Source: an uncultured Saprospiraceae bacterium (GTDB taxonomy: Bacteria > Bacteroidota > Bacteroidia > Chitinophagales > Saprospiraceae). Taken from it: a stretch of DNA of 35,940 nt. Positions within the stretch are counted from its first letter, which is position 1. Each line of letters begins with the position of its first letter. The DNA lies in the NCBI GenBank assembly GCA_937942435.1, contig CALDEM010000022.1, forward strand, positions 1 through 35,940. The letters are read 5' to 3'. Below are positions 35,246-35,940 of this stretch, piece by piece. The notes below the pieces were generated by a model. That model was not told where the DNA came from, searched no databases, and worked only from the letters and a program-made list of their open reading frames with translations. The position numbers and the translations under genes are program-made.

Positions 35246-35319
35246 GGTTCCGTAGCTCAGCTGGATAGAGCACCGGATTTCTAATCCGGCGGTCGAAGGT
35301 TCGAATCCTTCCGGGATCA
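35246..35319 (+). tRNA. tRNA-Arg (anticodon TCT)
   Basis: The 74-nt cloverleaf is complete. The acceptor stem GGTTCCG pairs with CGGGATC (two G-U pairs) and the discriminator is A35319. The D-arm is GCTC...GAGC, the anticodon stem CCGGA/TCCGG encloses loop TTTCTAA with anticodon TCT at 35280-35282, and the T-arm is GAAGG-TTCGAAT-CCTTC. It reads AGA (and possibly AGG) codons. CCA is not encoded (CAG follows the discriminator) and must be added after 3' processing. The last 16 nt are the seed of the tandem repeats that follow. Confidence 0.97.
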
Positions 35320-35330
35320 CAGATGAACAG

Positions 35331-35363
35331 AATGCCTGATGCAATTTGCATCGGGCATTTTTT
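35331..35363 (+). terminator. Intrinsic terminator of repeat unit 1
   Basis: The stem AATGCC-T-GATGCA pairs with TGCATC-G-GGCATT (13 pairs with one T-G wobble) around a three-base ATT loop, and six T follow (35358-35363). It lies 12 bases after the tRNA 3' end and is the first stop for transcription from the tRNA promoter. Confidence 0.85.
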
Positions 35364-35501
35364 ATGATATGACAATCAAGCTCGCTTGAAATTGGCAGAG
35401 CAGGAAAAATGACAAAGACACGAAGTGTCAGGCATTACATTCTCAACATGGAGCACCCAAGGATCGTGTAACAATCCTTCCGGGATCACAGATGGACCGA
35501 T

Positions 35502-35530
35502 AAGCCCGATACATTGTATCGGGTTTTTTT
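35502..35530 (+). terminator. Intrinsic terminator of repeat unit 2
   Basis: The stem CCCGATAC (35505-35512) pairs with GTATCGGG (35516-35523) around ATT and is followed by seven T. It is in the same place as the terminators of units 1 and 3, but the stem sequence differs with paired changes on both sides. Confidence 0.85.
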
Positions 35531-35671
35531 ATGCTTGTTGAACAACCAAGCTTGCTTGGTTTGGATGATAAGTATAAAGAAACTATGGACATGTAATGTC
35601 CAGCTTAGAGATCTTCAACATGGAACACCCAAGGATCGTGTAACAATCCTTCCGGGATCACAGATGAACGG

Positions 35672-35704
35672 AATGCCTGATGCAATTTGCATCGGGCATT
35701 TTTT
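35672..35704 (+). terminator. Intrinsic terminator of repeat unit 3
   Basis: The hairpin and T-run are identical to those of unit 1 (stem AATGCC-T-GATGCA with TGCATC-G-GGCATT, six T). Confidence 0.85.
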
Positions 35705-35888
35705 ATGATATGACAATCAAGCTCGCTTGAAATTGTCAGATAAGGAAAAATGACACAGACACGTAGTGTCAGGCATAACATTATCAACATGGAGCACCCA
35801 AGGATCGTATAACAATCATTCCGGGATCACAAAATGTATACAAACGTTGGTATAACCCCACTAGCATGATCTTGCGCCTTAACATCAT

Positions 35889-35940
35889 CTAATCCAGCCC
35901 CTCAGGTATAAAGCTAAACTTGAATAGTTTATGTAATCTT
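35889..35940 (-). CDS. Possible C-terminal end of a gene entering from the right edge
   Basis: On the minus strand one frame is open from the window edge to TAG (plus-strand CTA 35889-35891) and would end in RLHKLFKFSFIPEGLD. Another minus frame is also open over the same span, so coding is not proven. The residues look like a normal protein end, but no family can be named from 16 residues. Confidence 0.25.
   Translation of the reverse strand, partial: RLHKLFKFSFIPEGLD

Larger units (their letters stand above)
35304..35830 (+). repeat. Tandem repeats that each copy the tRNA-Arg 3' end (3 units + partial)
   Basis: Units start at 35304 (inside the tRNA), 35473 and 35645, with a cut-off fourth at 35814-35830; the periods are 169, 172 and 169 bp. 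Each unit opens with the last 16 nt of the tRNA; in units 1-3 the identity runs seven bases beyond it. An intrinsic terminator hairpin, a second hairpin around CAAG/CTTG, a third around GACAC/GTGTC (GGACAT/ATGTCC in unit 2) and a last stem AAGGAT/ATCCTT leading into the next tRNA 3' end follow. Units 1 and 3 differ at only about nine bases, while unit 2 differs widely but keeps every stem. In the fourth copy AATCCTT has become AATCATT. The design parallels the distal repeats of the E. coli tyrT operon. Small stable RNAs may be released by tRNA 3' processing; this is inference. Confidence 0.85.

Noticed and set aside
35514..35790. Two overlapping open frames of 64 and 61 codons in the repeat region
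   Set aside because: They run across terminator hairpins and repeat boundaries, have no start context and no conserved counterpart in the equal stretches of units 1 and 3.
35304..35830. CRISPR array
   Set aside because: The period is about 170 bp, most of the unit is itself repeated, and there are no short spacers or cas genes.

Overview
The window looks like a chromosomal segment of a Bacteroidota bacterium, probably of the Saprospiria or a neighbouring environmental lineage. Base composition is AT-leaning, genes rarely have a Shine-Dalgarno sequence, and the best promoters fit the Bacteroidota -33 TTG / -7 TAnnTTTG pattern. The gene families also fit: a secreted nuclease with a type IX secretion (T9SS) sorting domain, an ABC permease fused to an M1 peptidase, a NagB-PIG-L fusion, and a TPR protein paired with an outer-membrane barrel. 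No phage, transposase, CRISPR array or rRNA was seen.

Layout. Positions 1-2458 (+) hold a tandem family of small membrane proteins sharing a YYDVxLExVDH-type N-terminal motif, including a cut-off gene at the left edge and a decayed copy at 142-309. An endonuclease I with a C-terminal sorting domain follows (2674-3714, +). Positions 3786-16816 (all -) form a hydrolase block: penicillin-acylase family Ntn hydrolase, inactive and active M16 peptidases, an ABC-2 permease/M1 peptidase fusion with its ATPase, and the periplasmic tail-specific protease Prc. Divergent from Prc are a 995-residue TPR protein and an outer-membrane barrel (17034-21660, +), ending at a perfect 23-bp hairpin. Next on the minus strand are a cNMP-binding/patatin lipase, a secreted M12B-type metallopeptidase and a lone ExbD. 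A tightly coupled plus-strand operon (25998-28668) carries a VOC protein and the 5-oxoprolinase PxpABC. It converges on a minus-strand pair of an SSF symporter and a NagB-PIG-L fusion, likely for amino-sugar use. The right end has a sulfotransferase, a P-loop kinase-like protein, DUF423 and uracil-DNA glycosylase overlapping by ATGA, and a tRNA-Arg(TCT) gene.

The most striking feature lies just behind the tRNA. Three tandem units of 169, 172 and 169 bp, plus the start of a fourth, each begin with a copy of the last 16 nt of the tRNA. Each carries an intrinsic terminator and further hairpins whose stems are kept in the divergent middle unit by paired base changes. This closely parallels the tyrT distal repeats (about 178 bp, with the tRNA 3' end repeated, source of rtT RNA) of Escherichia coli, but in a different phylum and on a different tRNA.

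Coding starts were moved from upstream TTG codons to the first ATG wherever the ATG gave a normal signal peptide, a family-typical N-terminus or an ATGA overlap.
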